Position numbers and translations under genes: made by a program. The notes under the pieces were generated by a model. It had not been told where the DNA came from. It saw only the letters and a program-made list of their open reading frames with translations, and did not search any database. A stretch of 64,000 nucleotides of DNA from assembly GCF_900088415.1 (NCBI RefSeq), contig NZ_FLLQ01000005.1:186001-250000 (forward strand), in the 5' to 3' direction. The stretch is from Vibrio mediterranei (GTDB taxonomy: Bacteria > Pseudomonadota > Gammaproteobacteria > Enterobacterales > Vibrionaceae). This document shows positions 45,169 to 53,840 of the stretch, piece by piece (position 1 is the stretch's first letter; the number at the start of each line of letters is the position of its first letter).

Positions 45169-45669
45169 ATGAGAAAAACTTCGGTTTCTTCAGTTAATAG
45201 TCAAATTTCCGGTTTACCTTATGGTCCTTTATCAAAGATAGAAGTGACTCATGAATTAGGGCAATTTTTGGAGGTAATGGCTAAATGTGCTTCACGCAGG
45301 GAACTCAACCTTGCGTCATTCCTGCATTGGATAAAACCAGCGGTAATTCATAGGCAATACAAGTTTTTAAAGTTATCTAGTGATGTTGGATTCACCGGAT
45401 ACGTTATCTGGGCGTGGGTTGATGATTCAACACTATCTAATTATATGACTCAACCTAGATTCTCACTTAAGCCAATGCATTGGAATGGGGGATGTAATCT
45501 GATTGTTGTTGACTGGTTTGTCGAAAGAAACAGATTAAGTCAATTGAAGGCGCTATATAAGCATGTAATTTCCTCTACAAAAATAAGTACAAGAGAGGTC
45601 AATATTTGTATTCGAGACGAACATGGAAATATTATCAAAACAAATAAACGGAGTATTTATGGATGCTGA
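45169..45669 (+). CDS. HlyC/MceI-like toxin-activating acyltransferase homologue
   Basis: This 166-residue protein fits the HlyC (RTX toxin lysine acyltransferase) family: LGQFLEVMAKCASRREL near residue 30, KPAVIHRQYKFLKLS, then GYVIWAWVDD, and the catalytic-Asp segment LIVVDWFVE (Asp115). Against HlyC recalled from memory, the catalytic His of the LHRNW motif falls on Arg43 here, while the Asp is kept. HlyC-like proteins act in siderophore microcin systems (MceI, MchD), joining the peptide C-terminus to its cargo. It is the first gene of the cluster and overlaps the next. It may work with the SelO-like partner in an analogous coupling. Confidence 0.78.
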   Translation: MRKTSVSSVNSQISGLPYGPLSKIEVTHELGQFLEVMAKCASRRELNLASFLHWIKPAVIHRQYKFLKLSSDVGFTGYVIWAWVDDSTLSNYMTQPRFSLKPMHWNGGCNLIVVDWFVERNRLSQLKALYKHVISSTKISTREVNICIRDEHGNIIKTNKRSIYGC

Positions 45670-47023
45670 ACTTCTGACAACACATAAATATGTTAGAAAA
45701 GACAATACTCCTTATTTTGATAAACATTTACCTAAAGAGTCCTTTGTATTATTTGATACATACAAGCTAAAAGACACTCAAGTGGTTTGGATCAATAAGG
45801 CGCTTACACAAGAATATGAAATTGAACTTGATGATAATGCCATTAAAAGTGAGTTGATCGAGAACTTTAGTTACGTGTCGAAGGGCTATGCCGAGAAGAA
45901 ACGAATTATCACTAATGATAAAAAACAGTTCATGGCAGATCAGTATGGCTCTCGACATGAAATATGCAATGGTGGCAGTGCAAGGTGTGGGTTAAATGGC
46001 CATTTTCAAATAAAAGGAATTGGCCGTAACCCTTTGGTTGCTGCAAATATGTCTGAAAGTCATTCACACGGCAAGTTATTTATAGATGAGGCGATCAATG
46101 AAGCGATTTGGGGAGAAATCTGCCACAAATATTTGCCCTATGGAGCAATACGCACGTTAGCTATTATCAAGACTAACGTAAAGCATAAGTTTGGGTACTT
46201 GGATAAAGCGCCCGATAAACATTGCGCCCTAACAATAAGGGAAGTGTCTATACGCCCTGCCCACTTTGAGCGTTGCTCCTTTTTTTGGCCAGAGGAGAGC
46301 TACAAACATCTTCGTGATAATGATGCCAATCGCGTGAGAAAGGCTGCGCCCTATTTCTCGAAATTATTGTTAAGTGGAAAGGAAAAAGCTTCTCTTGATA
46401 ATGCACTAGATAAAATGATCAATCGATTGGCTTGCCAAATTGCAGCATCTAGAGTCAAAGGCATCCCACATGGTTCCTTAACGAGCTCAAACGTATCGGT
46501 TGATGGTCGATTCTTAGATTTTGGCACAATAACGGCTGTACCAGACTTCGGCAACTATGTTCTGGCAAATGGTGTCGGGGCTGTCTGGGATGACCATGAA
46601 CTTATAGAATCCTGGCTAGTTAACTTCATTGACACGCTGAATCACTACTCGCAAGGCGAATTAACTCCAGGTCAAATTAGAGAATATTCATCATATTTTT
46701 CGAGGTTACTTGATGAATATGAGAACAAGTTCTTGTTAACAGAGCTAGGACTTAAGGATCATTCAATATCGAACTTACAACAAGCGAGTCAATTAAAAGA
46801 GCGCCTAAAAAGTGCTGAGCGAAGGTTTATTACTCGCTTTAATGACCATGAATTTCGTCAGGATGTTCTCATAGAAGCAAAGGATCTCGGGCTCGATGTC
46901 GATTCTGTTGGGTTTCCTTTGCGAAAGGCTAAATATTCATCCTTTACCATGCTTCAAGGGCACTTGAACACAGAATACGACTATCAATCGGTTAGTCAGC
47001 TTATTAACGATTACGTATCATGA
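45659..47023 (+). CDS. SelO-like (YdiU/UPF0061-related) protein in a microcin cluster; MceJ/MchC-like role proposed
   Basis: This 454-residue protein carries the SelO pseudokinase landmarks in order. They are CNGGSARCG (105-111; SelO GDGRA), FQIKGIGRNPL with Lys119 (SelO LQLKGAG), DEAINEAIWGE (SelO REYxxSEA), LPYGAIRTLAI (SelO GIPTTRAL), REVSIRPAHF with Arg199, and HGSLTSSNVSVDGRFLDFG with Asn278 and Asp287 (SelO NTDNMSILGLTIDYG). SelO transfers AMP to hydroxyl groups. Retention of these residues suggests an active nucleotide-using enzyme, perhaps activating the microcin C-terminus. The ATG at 45659 has GGAG six bases upstream and overlaps the previous gene by 11 bases. Confidence 0.75.
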   Translation: MDAELLTTHKYVRKDNTPYFDKHLPKESFVLFDTYKLKDTQVVWINKALTQEYEIELDDNAIKSELIENFSYVSKGYAEKKRIITNDKKQFMADQYGSRHEICNGGSARCGLNGHFQIKGIGRNPLVAANMSESHSHGKLFIDEAINEAIWGEICHKYLPYGAIRTLAIIKTNVKHKFGYLDKAPDKHCALTIREVSIRPAHFERCSFFWPEESYKHLRDNDANRVRKAAPYFSKLLLSGKEKASLDNALDKMINRLACQIAASRVKGIPHGSLTSSNVSVDGRFLDFGTITAVPDFGNYVLANGVGAVWDDHELIESWLVNFIDTLNHYSQGELTPGQIREYSSYFSRLLDEYENKFLLTELGLKDHSISNLQQASQLKERLKSAERRFITRFNDHEFRQDVLIEAKDLGLDVDSVGFPLRKAKYSSFTMLQGHLNTEYDYQSVSQLINDYVS

Positions 47024-48210
47024 GTGAGATAACTATGATTGATGTAATAGAAGTAATATTAATTTCTACGTCCTTAGTGTCATTTATTACCACCCTTGTT
47101 TTGTTTGGATGTTACAAACTTAGAAAGTCGAACGGTAAGAATGACGACCACCCAAAAGTCTCTGTATTTTTGCCTTTTTATAATGAAAACAAAGAGCATT
47201 TAATATGTGCCTTGAACAAGTTAAATGAACAAAGATATTCAAATCGAATTCAGGTAATTGTCATTGATGATGGCTCGACAAATGATGCAATAACTAGAGT
47301 TAAAGAATGGATTTCACATACCGAAGTAAATCATGACTTCCAGATTGTAGAAAGAGTGGTCAATGGAGGGCGAAAAGGCCTTGCCTTGGATCATGTTTTA
47401 GAACTTGGTATGGCTACTGGAGAGGTGTATGTCGTTGTAGATAGCGACACCTATATAGAACCCAATGGCATCTATGAACTGGTCACTAAGCTTTGGTCTG
47501 ATGAAAAGTATGCCGCTGTTTGTGGTTATATCACTCCGGAAAACCATAAAGACAGTTTTATTGGAAAACTGCAACACTATGAACATATTAGCTTTTATGG
47601 CGCAATAAGAGCCGCGCAAGACAAACTAGGCTGTGTCCCAGTCTTAGCAGGCGCCTTTGTCGCTCACCGAGCTTCAGTAGTGAAAAAGTTAGGCGGATGG
47701 AGCGAATGGTTAGTCGAAGACATCGCTTGGTGCTGGAAAGCAATATCAAACGGCTATCGAACAGGATACGCCCCCAAAGCAAAAGCAACTACGCAGTGCC
47801 CAACCGATGCTAAGGGGCTATTTAATCAACGTCGACGCTGGGCTCGTGGGCGAGTAGAAGCTTATGCGGAAGCTTGGAAAACACATTGGATAGCTGGATT
47901 GTGTGCATCTCCTTGGTTTCTATTGACAGCGGCACAATACGTATTTCCGTCGAGCATTATTCTATTAGGATTTATGGTTGCAATGGATATTTGGATTCCA
48001 ATTGTAATCGGTGCAGCCAATATAATGGTCTATTTTTTGTTGGTGCAGTCCTATATAAGAGATTTTAACCTATCTAGTGATTTATCAAATCGTCAGGCTT
48101 TAAAAGCACCAATGTACTCTGCCTTGTTAGAAGCAATTACATGGCTACCCAACTTACTTGGCTATTCTGATGAAATTCTTGGAAAGAAAAAAGGCTGGTT
48201 AACAAGATAG
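47020..48210 (+). CDS. Membrane-bound family 2 glycosyltransferase, processive-type motifs
   Basis: This 396-residue protein starts with a membrane helix (residues 7-30). A GT-A domain follows with VIDDGSTND, VVVDSDTYIE (DxD), LVEDIAWCW (ED base) and NQRRRWARGR (the QxxRW motif). Two or three C-terminal helices complete it. This is the motif set of hyaluronan, chitin or poly-N-acetylglucosamine synthases. The start ATG overlaps the SelO-like stop as ATGA. It differs from MceC/IroB, which are GT-B enzymes. It may glycosylate the peptide, a lipid carrier or the cargo. Confidence 0.85.
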   Translation: MSEITMIDVIEVILISTSLVSFITTLVLFGCYKLRKSNGKNDDHPKVSVFLPFYNENKEHLICALNKLNEQRYSNRIQVIVIDDGSTNDAITRVKEWISHTEVNHDFQIVERVVNGGRKGLALDHVLELGMATGEVYVVVDSDTYIEPNGIYELVTKLWSDEKYAAVCGYITPENHKDSFIGKLQHYEHISFYGAIRAAQDKLGCVPVLAGAFVAHRASVVKKLGGWSEWLVEDIAWCWKAISNGYRTGYAPKAKATTQCPTDAKGLFNQRRRWARGRVEAYAEAWKTHWIAGLCASPWFLLTAAQYVFPSSIILLGFMVAMDIWIPIVIGAANIMVYFLLVQSYIRDFNLSSDLSNRQALKAPMYSALLEAITWLPNLLGYSDEILGKKKGWLTR

Positions 48211-48263
48211 TTTTTATGAGCGCAGTACTCTTTTACTGTAATTAAAATATAAGGAAATAACTT

Positions 48264-48527
48264 ATGTATAACTTAAGTGCTGATGAAATCTCAATGGTTG
48301 ATGGTGGTGGTGATGGTAACTCTAGTGGTTATCCTGCCTCTCCTAGTGCTATAAAGCAAATGGCTGGTCCTCAAGGTGATGCAGGCAGGGCTCAGCTAGC
48401 GAATGCTCTTTGCCAAGGTACTTTTGCTGCGGCAGGAGGTGCGGCAGGATTTGCAGCTAAGAGTATAGGTGCTGCTGCGGGAGGGGCTGGTGGCTTTGGG
48501 TTTGGAGGAGGGATGTGTAACTTCTAA
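48264..48527 (+). CDS. Class II microcin-like precursor peptide with double-glycine leader
   Basis: This 87-residue peptide has the leader MYNLSADEISMVDGG, which fits the C39-processed L-S-x-x-E-x-x-x-V-x-G-G pattern with likely cleavage after Gly15. The 72-residue core is rich in Gly and Ala, with two cysteines at 50 and 85 that could form a disulfide. It has a hydrophobic stretch (GTFAAAGGAAGFAAKSIGAA) like that of microcin V, and ends GGGMCNF. It lacks the Ser-rich C-terminal tail of siderophore microcins. AAGGA precedes the ATG. The exporter and adaptor downstream support the assignment. Confidence 0.85.
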   Translation: MYNLSADEISMVDGGGDGNSSGYPASPSAIKQMAGPQGDAGRAQLANALCQGTFAAAGGAAGFAAKSIGAAAGGAGGFGFGGGMCNF

Positions 48528-48679
48528 TGCGCGTAATTTACTTAACTTCAACAGCCATTATGGCTAGCCTTATTGGTTACTTTGCATTTAAAACAGATAT
48601 AGATTTTTATTTGAGACTGACCTTATTTGTTACATTCATAATTCATGTGTTGTTGGTTAAGTCTTACTATAAAAAATAA
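48527..48679 (+). CDS. Probable microcin immunity protein, 50 residues, two membrane helices
   Basis: The ATG shares one base with the TAA of the precursor gene (TAATG), so translation is coupled. The 50 residues form two hydrophobic helices (VIYLTSTAIMASLIGYFAF and LTLFVTFIIHVLLV) separated by a short polar turn and ended by the basic tail KSYYKK. Small two-helix membrane proteins next to class II microcin precursors are typically immunity proteins. No homologue was recognised by sequence. It was found by manual translation. Confidence 0.72.
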   Translation: MRVIYLTSTAIMASLIGYFAFKTDIDFYLRLTLFVTFIIHVLLVKSYYKK

Positions 48680-48683
48680 ACAC

Positions 48684-48716
48684 TACAGGTCGTATGTAGC
48701 GACCTGTATTCATTCT
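48684..48716 (+). terminator. Hairpin separating precursor/immunity genes from tailoring and export genes
   Basis: TACAGGTCG and CGACCTGTA form perfect 9-bp arms around a 7-base loop, followed by TTCATTCT. It would act as a partial terminator or mRNA end, making precursor and immunity transcripts more abundant than the downstream genes. Confidence 0.62.
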
Positions 48717-48737
48717 GTCTGTTGAGAGCTATACATT

Positions 48738-49727
48738 ATGGAAATTGAAGAAATAATATCCTGTGATTCATATTTAGGTATAAATTGGGCACTAATTAAT
48801 AATTGTAACTACAAATGCAGTTATTGCCATTCTGACCTCAATAGTGGTTCAATAAAGTCGCCATCATATGAAATTGCAATCAAATTTGTTGATGAACTTA
48901 TATCGCAATCAAATGAGCAAGGACTTGTGCCATACTTTGAATTTGGTGGAGGTGAAGTCACTCTACTTAGATATTTTACTGATTTTATCAAGCATATACA
49001 TCTAAATAACGGGTTAGTCTGTATTGTTTCAAATGGTTCAAAGTCCTTGGAGTGGTGGGAACAATATGCGCATTTACTATCTGGAGTGAGCCTCAGTTAT
49101 CACATTAACGATATAAAAAGTGGCTCTCATTTTACTGAAGTGTCTAAAATTCTTGAGGCTTCTCAAACTACTCGCTTCCACGTAAACATCATGATGGTTC
49201 CAGAACGGTTTGATGACTGTTTAGCGTTTGCCAAAAAGCTAAAACAAGAAGTTCGTTGCTCTATTGCTCTCCAACCACTCTTTGAAGGCTTCGGCCATGG
49301 TGGAATTACCAAGAAGTATCCGTACACACCCGAACAAGAACAAATAATGAAAGACTTCCGTGGTCGACCTGAGCTTAAAACACTTCCACCTTCAATGGCT
49401 GAACTAGAAGTTAAATATGCCGATGGTACAACCAAGAATCTGTCCACATTTGATCTAATCGCTAATGATCAAACCAATTTTGTAGGTTGGGACTGCTACG
49501 CAGGTATTGATAGTTTGGTAGTGACATTCAGCGGCGATATTTACCGTTCTTGGTGTATGCAAGATGGTCCGATTGGTTCGATTTATGATGAAGACATTGA
49601 GCTACCTACCCTTCCTACAACGTGCAGGACCAAGATTTGTCAATGTGGTGTCGACTTGTCGGCAAAAAAAATCAATACAAACTTGGTTTCAAATAAGAAT
49701 CAACAAATTGCAGTGAAGCAGCTTTGA
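48738..49727 (+). CDS. Radical SAM enzyme with C-terminal cysteine-rich (SPASM/twitch-like) region
   Basis: This 329-residue protein has the radical SAM motif CNYKCSYC (Cys23, Cys27, Cys30) and the SAM-binding GGE at 71-73. Five further cysteines at 253, 273, 296, 301 and 303 look like ligands for an extra iron-sulfur cluster. Such enzymes modify peptides in many RiPP pathways (thioether, C-C or epimerisation chemistry). Position between the precursor/immunity pair and the export genes argues for the microcin as substrate. No separate precursor-recognition (RRE) domain was recognised. The modification cannot be predicted from sequence. Confidence 0.82.
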   Translation: MEIEEIISCDSYLGINWALINNCNYKCSYCHSDLNSGSIKSPSYEIAIKFVDELISQSNEQGLVPYFEFGGGEVTLLRYFTDFIKHIHLNNGLVCIVSNGSKSLEWWEQYAHLLSGVSLSYHINDIKSGSHFTEVSKILEASQTTRFHVNIMMVPERFDDCLAFAKKLKQEVRCSIALQPLFEGFGHGGITKKYPYTPEQEQIMKDFRGRPELKTLPPSMAELEVKYADGTTKNLSTFDLIANDQTNFVGWDCYAGIDSLVVTFSGDIYRSWCMQDGPIGSIYDEDIELPTLPTTCRTKICQCGVDLSAKKINTNLVSNKNQQIAVKQL

Positions 49728-49755
49728 CCTCATTCGTTTAGGGAAAGGATGACCC

Positions 49756-51042
49756 GTGATATCAAGAGCTAAACATTTATATCGGCCAGAGTATTTTGAG
49801 GCACAGAAATCAAACCATCAAGGATCTATTTTAATTGATGCATCATTGAATCAGCATCTTTTTGTGGCTGCATCTGTGTTTGTCCTAATGACCATCATTT
49901 GCTTCGTTGTTTTTGCCGAGTACACACGCCGAGACACACTGAATGGTGTGGTTAGTCCGACCGGAGGTATTGTAAAGATACAAGCTAATGATGAAGGATA
50001 TGCCGAAAAGGTACTTGTTACTGAAGGTAAAAAAATACTCGCTGGAGCGCCGTTGTATGAGATCAAAACAGAGCGATATGATCAGTTTGGCCAGGGAGTA
50101 AAAAAGCGGATTATCACTACCATTGAAAATCAAATTGCCTTGTTAAATGAACGTCGAAGTAAAGAAATAGAAAAATCGCAACACCAATTAGAAGTCATTG
50201 ATGATGACTTAATACGTTTATCTGAAGAGGCTAACATACTAAAAGTTGTTGTTGACTTATCTGAACAAGAACTGAGTCTTGCTCAAAGTTTGGTTGATAA
50301 ACAACAAGTGTTAGTCAACAAGCAGTTCATCTCTTCTATTGAACTTCAGAGGCAAAGACTAGAGTTAATAACACTAGAAGCTAAGGTGCAAAACCAACGC
50401 CTGAGTTTACAGCGTTTGGGAAGAGAGAAAGCGAACCGGGAAGAAAAAAGAGAGACACTGCAGTTAGACCTTGAGATTGCCCTTCAGGACATAGACCGCC
50501 AGCTTCAACAAATCGTGCAAAACAAAATGGAGTACTTTTTTCAGACAGACACTCAGATTGTATCTCCTATTAACGGTGTGGTTGCGTCAATATTCGTTAA
50601 GGAAGGTCATTCAGTTAACAAAGGTCAACCACTACTTGTACTGATCCCAGAAGGTGAAGAACCAGTCTTTGTTGAATTACACGCACCGAGTCGCAGCATA
50701 GGTTTTATTCAAGAAGGTCAAGATGTTCGCCTACGGTTCGATGCATTTCCTTATGAAAAGTTTGGCGTTCAACAAGGTGTTATCTCATCTATATCAAAAT
50801 CTGCTGTCACCGCTGAGATGCTACCCAATAGCCCATTGATACAAAGCCAGCTTTCTCGTACTCATGGTGGCGTTGGTTTGTACCAAGTAAGAGTCAAATT
50901 AGATAAACCAACTATTACGGTTTACGGAGAGGAGCAAATGTTTGTGCCAGGGATGACATTGACCGCAGATATTGAACTGGACACACGTAAGGTTTACGAG
51001 TGGCTGTTGGAGCCTTTGTACACCATCAAAGGGCGAATGTAA
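49756..51042 (+). CDS. HlyD/CvaA-family microcin export adaptor
   Basis: This 428-residue protein has one membrane helix (about 33-53). The adaptor core follows, with GIVKIQANDEGYAEKVLVTEG, long coiled-coil helices (residues 100-255), then VSPINGVVASIFVKEGHSV and a barrel ending KVYEWLLEPLY, which resembles the CvaA ending. The start is a GTG with AAAGGA upstream; a nearby ATG at 49749 is out of frame and soon stops. It would link the C39 exporter to an outer-membrane TolC channel. Confidence 0.9.
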   Translation: MISRAKHLYRPEYFEAQKSNHQGSILIDASLNQHLFVAASVFVLMTIICFVVFAEYTRRDTLNGVVSPTGGIVKIQANDEGYAEKVLVTEGKKILAGAPLYEIKTERYDQFGQGVKKRIITTIENQIALLNERRSKEIEKSQHQLEVIDDDLIRLSEEANILKVVVDLSEQELSLAQSLVDKQQVLVNKQFISSIELQRQRLELITLEAKVQNQRLSLQRLGREKANREEKRETLQLDLEIALQDIDRQLQQIVQNKMEYFFQTDTQIVSPINGVVASIFVKEGHSVNKGQPLLVLIPEGEEPVFVELHAPSRSIGFIQEGQDVRLRFDAFPYEKFGVQQGVISSISKSAVTAEMLPNSPLIQSQLSRTHGGVGLYQVRVKLDKPTITVYGEEQMFVPGMTLTADIELDTRKVYEWLLEPLYTIKGRM

Positions 51043-51044
51043 TC

Positions 51045-53189
51045 ATGCATGCAGAAGGGTTGATAGACTGGGGGTGGGGAAAGAGGCTCCCTCTGATTCG
51101 CCAAACAGAAAAGGCGGAATGCGGTATTGCATGCCTTGCGATGATTGCTGATTGGCATGGTTACAAAACTGATCTGCGATCGCTACGGGCAAAATGCGGC
51201 ATTACCCAGCATGGGATGTCATTTGCACGGCTCATTGAGTGCGGTGCACTTCTTAAGCTTTCTGGTCGCGCGGTACGTTTAGATCTTGATGAACTGGAGC
51301 AATTAGCTACACCTTGCATTTTGCATTGGAATCTCAATCATTTCGTTGTGTTAAAAAAAGTGAGTGGAAGAAAAATTGAAATTCACGATCCAGCCAACGG
51401 TGCATTGAAACTGAGCCATGATGAGCTCAATAAGCACTTCACAGGAATCGCTCTTGAACTAACACCAACCCACGACTTTGAAGAAAAAGTTGAAAGTAAA
51501 GCGGTTCGGCTATCAACTCTAATTGGTAAAACCATTGGTCTTAAAGGAGCACTAGGTCGAATTTTTGTGTTCGCATTGGTATTAGAGGTATTAGCGCTTA
51601 CTTTGCCTATCTTCAATCAGATTGTGATTGATGAAGTGTTGGTTGGTTATGACAAAAACCTTCTTGTACTCGTCATTGGAGCCATACTCATGGTAACAGC
51701 AACGCAAACCCTAATCGGACTTGCTCAACAATGGGCGACAATCAAGTTATCAGTGAATTTTAACATGCAGTGGGCTGCAAATGTGTTCCACCATTTGTTC
51801 CGATTACCGATAGATTGGTTTGAAAAAAGGGACATAGGAAGCATAAGTGCGAAATTCTCCGCGGTGGGTGTCATTCAACAAACGTTAACTACTAGCGCCA
51901 TTCAGGCTCTACTCGATTTAGTGTTAGTGGTAGGCACTCTTTCGGTTATGTTGGTTTACAGCCCTCAACTATCATTCATTGCCATCGCTGCAGCGTTAGG
52001 CTACGTAGTTCTGAGGTTTGCCTGGTTTGGCGCTTTTAAACGTGCAGAAGAAAACACTTGGGAGGCCAGTACTCAAGAAGAAAGTTATTTTATTGAGACA
52101 GTTCGCGGTGTATTGAGCTTAAGAGTCAATGGGACATTACCTTGGCGTGAGTCATCTTGGCGAAACCTCAATATTAAACGAAGAAATGCGCAGCTACACG
52201 AGCAAAAACTCGGGATGATCTACAACACAATGAATGTGACGATTGTCAGCCTTGTTTCAGCTACGGTTCTCTGGTTTGGCGCAAACTTGGTGCTAGATGG
52301 GCTGTTTACAATCGGTATGTTGATGGCCTTTCTTTCATATCAAGGCCGATTCTCTGCCAGTATTAGTTCATTAATCGATAAGTATTTTGAATTTAAGATG
52401 TTATCTGTATACAACGAGCGTTTAGCGGATATTGTCTTGACTGAGAAAGAAACGGATAGTGTTCCTGATGCATTAGGGTTGCCAATCGAAGCCAATAATC
52501 TAAGTAATAATGCTATTGAGTTTGACAATGTTTTCTTTTCCTACGGAAAAGATCAGCCTCCTATTCTTAACGGTGCAAGCTTTACTGTAAAAAGTAATGA
52601 GATTGTTGCGTTAGTCGGACCGTCTGGTTGTGGTAAATCAACCATTTCTAAACTGTTGTTAGGTATTTATTCCGTTACGTCAGGTAGCATTAATTATTTT
52701 GGCAATAAGTCGACAGCCTCCAAATCCCTTAGGGAGCAAGTCGGTGCGGTATTGCAAGAAGACCAACTATTTAGTGGTTCAATTATCGAGAATATAACCT
52801 TCTTCGCTGGCGATTTAGATGAGGAGTGGCTCATTATGTGTGCTCGTAGGGCAGGTGTTCATGATGATATTGAACGCCTAAACATGGGATACCACACGCT
52901 AGTTGGCGAGATGGGCTCGAGCCTTTCTGGAGGTCAAAAACAAAGAATTCTCATTGCGAGAGCTCTGTACAAAAAACCTAAGTTTCTAGTGTTAGACGAA
53001 GCGACTAGTAGTTTAGATATCTATTCGGAGTCATTTGTCTGCCAGATGTTTAAAGATATCAAGACACCTATTTTGATGATTGCACACCGTCCAGAGACTA
53101 TAGCATCAGCTGACCGAGTATTGCTCATGGATGGTGGTCTAGTTCAGGAAATCCCGAATAATTTTAAGCAGGAAGCTCAAGATGTATAA
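51045..53189 (+). CDS. Bacteriocin ABC exporter with N-terminal C39 peptidase domain (CvaB-like)
   Basis: This 714-residue protein first cleaves and then exports the double-glycine precursor. The C39 peptidase has Gln20, catalytic Cys26 ([11 protein letters not shown]), His99 (WNLNHFVVL) and Asp115 (HDPANG). A six-helix domain spans about 160-440. The ATPase has Walker [10 protein letters not shown], signature [14 protein letters not shown] and Walker [13 protein letters not shown]. The start at 51045 lies two bases after the adaptor stop. All catalytic residues appear intact. Confidence 0.95.
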   Translation: MHAEGLIDWGWGKRLPLIRQTEKAECGIACLAMIADWHGYKTDLRSLRAKCGITQHGMSFARLIECGALLKLSGRAVRLDLDELEQLATPCILHWNLNHFVVLKKVSGRKIEIHDPANGALKLSHDELNKHFTGIALELTPTHDFEEKVESKAVRLSTLIGKTIGLKGALGRIFVFALVLEVLALTLPIFNQIVIDEVLVGYDKNLLVLVIGAILMVTATQTLIGLAQQWATIKLSVNFNMQWAANVFHHLFRLPIDWFEKRDIGSISAKFSAVGVIQQTLTTSAIQALLDLVLVVGTLSVMLVYSPQLSFIAIAAALGYVVLRFAWFGAFKRAEENTWEASTQEESYFIETVRGVLSLRVNGTLPWRESSWRNLNIKRRNAQLHEQKLGMIYNTMNVTIVSLVSATVLWFGANLVLDGLFTIGMLMAFLSYQGRFSASISSLIDKYFEFKMLSVYNERLADIVLTEKETDSVPDALGLPIEANNLSNNAIEFDNVFFSYGKDQPPILNGASFTVKSNEIVALVGPSGCGKSTISKLLLGIYSVTSGSINYFGNKSTASKSLREQVGAVLQEDQLFSGSIIENITFFAGDLDEEWLIMCARRAGVHDDIERLNMGYHTLVGEMGSSLSGGQKQRILIARALYKKPKFLVLDEATSSLDIYSESFVCQMFKDIKTPILMIAHRPETIASADRVLLMDGGLVQEIPNNFKQEAQDV

Positions 53190-53820
53190 CCACGAAAGAA
53201 TACTCAGCCCAGATAATCATGCTGAACTGTCTGACGTTGAGTTAATGGAACAATATGGTAAATACTTTGGTTCGGATAATTGGGTCACATTTTCTGGTTG
53301 TCCGTCGATTACATTGACCAAAGCGGGGTCGAAACGATCCGAATATTTCCCAAACAACAGCAAAGCTATCGTAATTGATTCAGGTTGTTACCTCGAATCA
53401 TCCCACTTTCCAGCCTTTCCTTCTGGCATCACGAAACTGACAAGTGTTGCTGTCAACGACAGGCCTTTTGGCAAAATAGTCATTGGCAAAGGGTGCGTGC
53501 TTCAGGGCACTTCAATCTGTGCTTACGACAAAGTCTCAATAGGAAATAACGTCATTTTTGGCCCTAATACAGTGATTATGGATTGTAGCGGCCATGCACT
53601 TACAAACCGAGGTCATCCGGATGAGCTTGATAGTCTAAAAGCTGAGCCTGTAACAATTGGCAACGATGTTTGGATCGGTTACGGATGTATTGTTCTTCCT
53701 GGGGTCAATATCGGTGATAACGCGATAATTGGCGCTGGTAGCGTAGTTACAAAGGATATTCCTGCCAATTGCATGGCTGCAGGTAATCCGTGCACCGTGA
53801 AAAAAACGGAATTAAATTAA
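53182..53820 (+). CDS. Hexapeptide-repeat acyltransferase of the microcin cluster
   Basis: This 212-residue left-handed beta-helix enzyme is of the maltose/galactoside O-acetyltransferase type. Its repeats are [33 protein letters not shown] and [19 protein letters not shown], with the likely catalytic His in CSGHAL. It overlaps the exporter stop by 8 bases (ATGTATAA), so it belongs to the operon. It may acetylate the sugar added by the GT2 enzyme, or the peptide itself. It lies after the exporter, so it could also be cargo of secondary importance. Confidence 0.82.
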   Translation: MYNHERILSPDNHAELSDVELMEQYGKYFGSDNWVTFSGCPSITLTKAGSKRSEYFPNNSKAIVIDSGCYLESSHFPAFPSGITKLTSVAVNDRPFGKIVIGKGCVLQGTSICAYDKVSIGNNVIFGPNTVIMDCSGHALTNRGHPDELDSLKAEPVTIGNDVWIGYGCIVLPGVNIGDNAIIGAGSVVTKDIPANCMAAGNPCTVKKTELN

Positions 53821-53840
53821 TTCAAAATGGAGTTCAGGAA

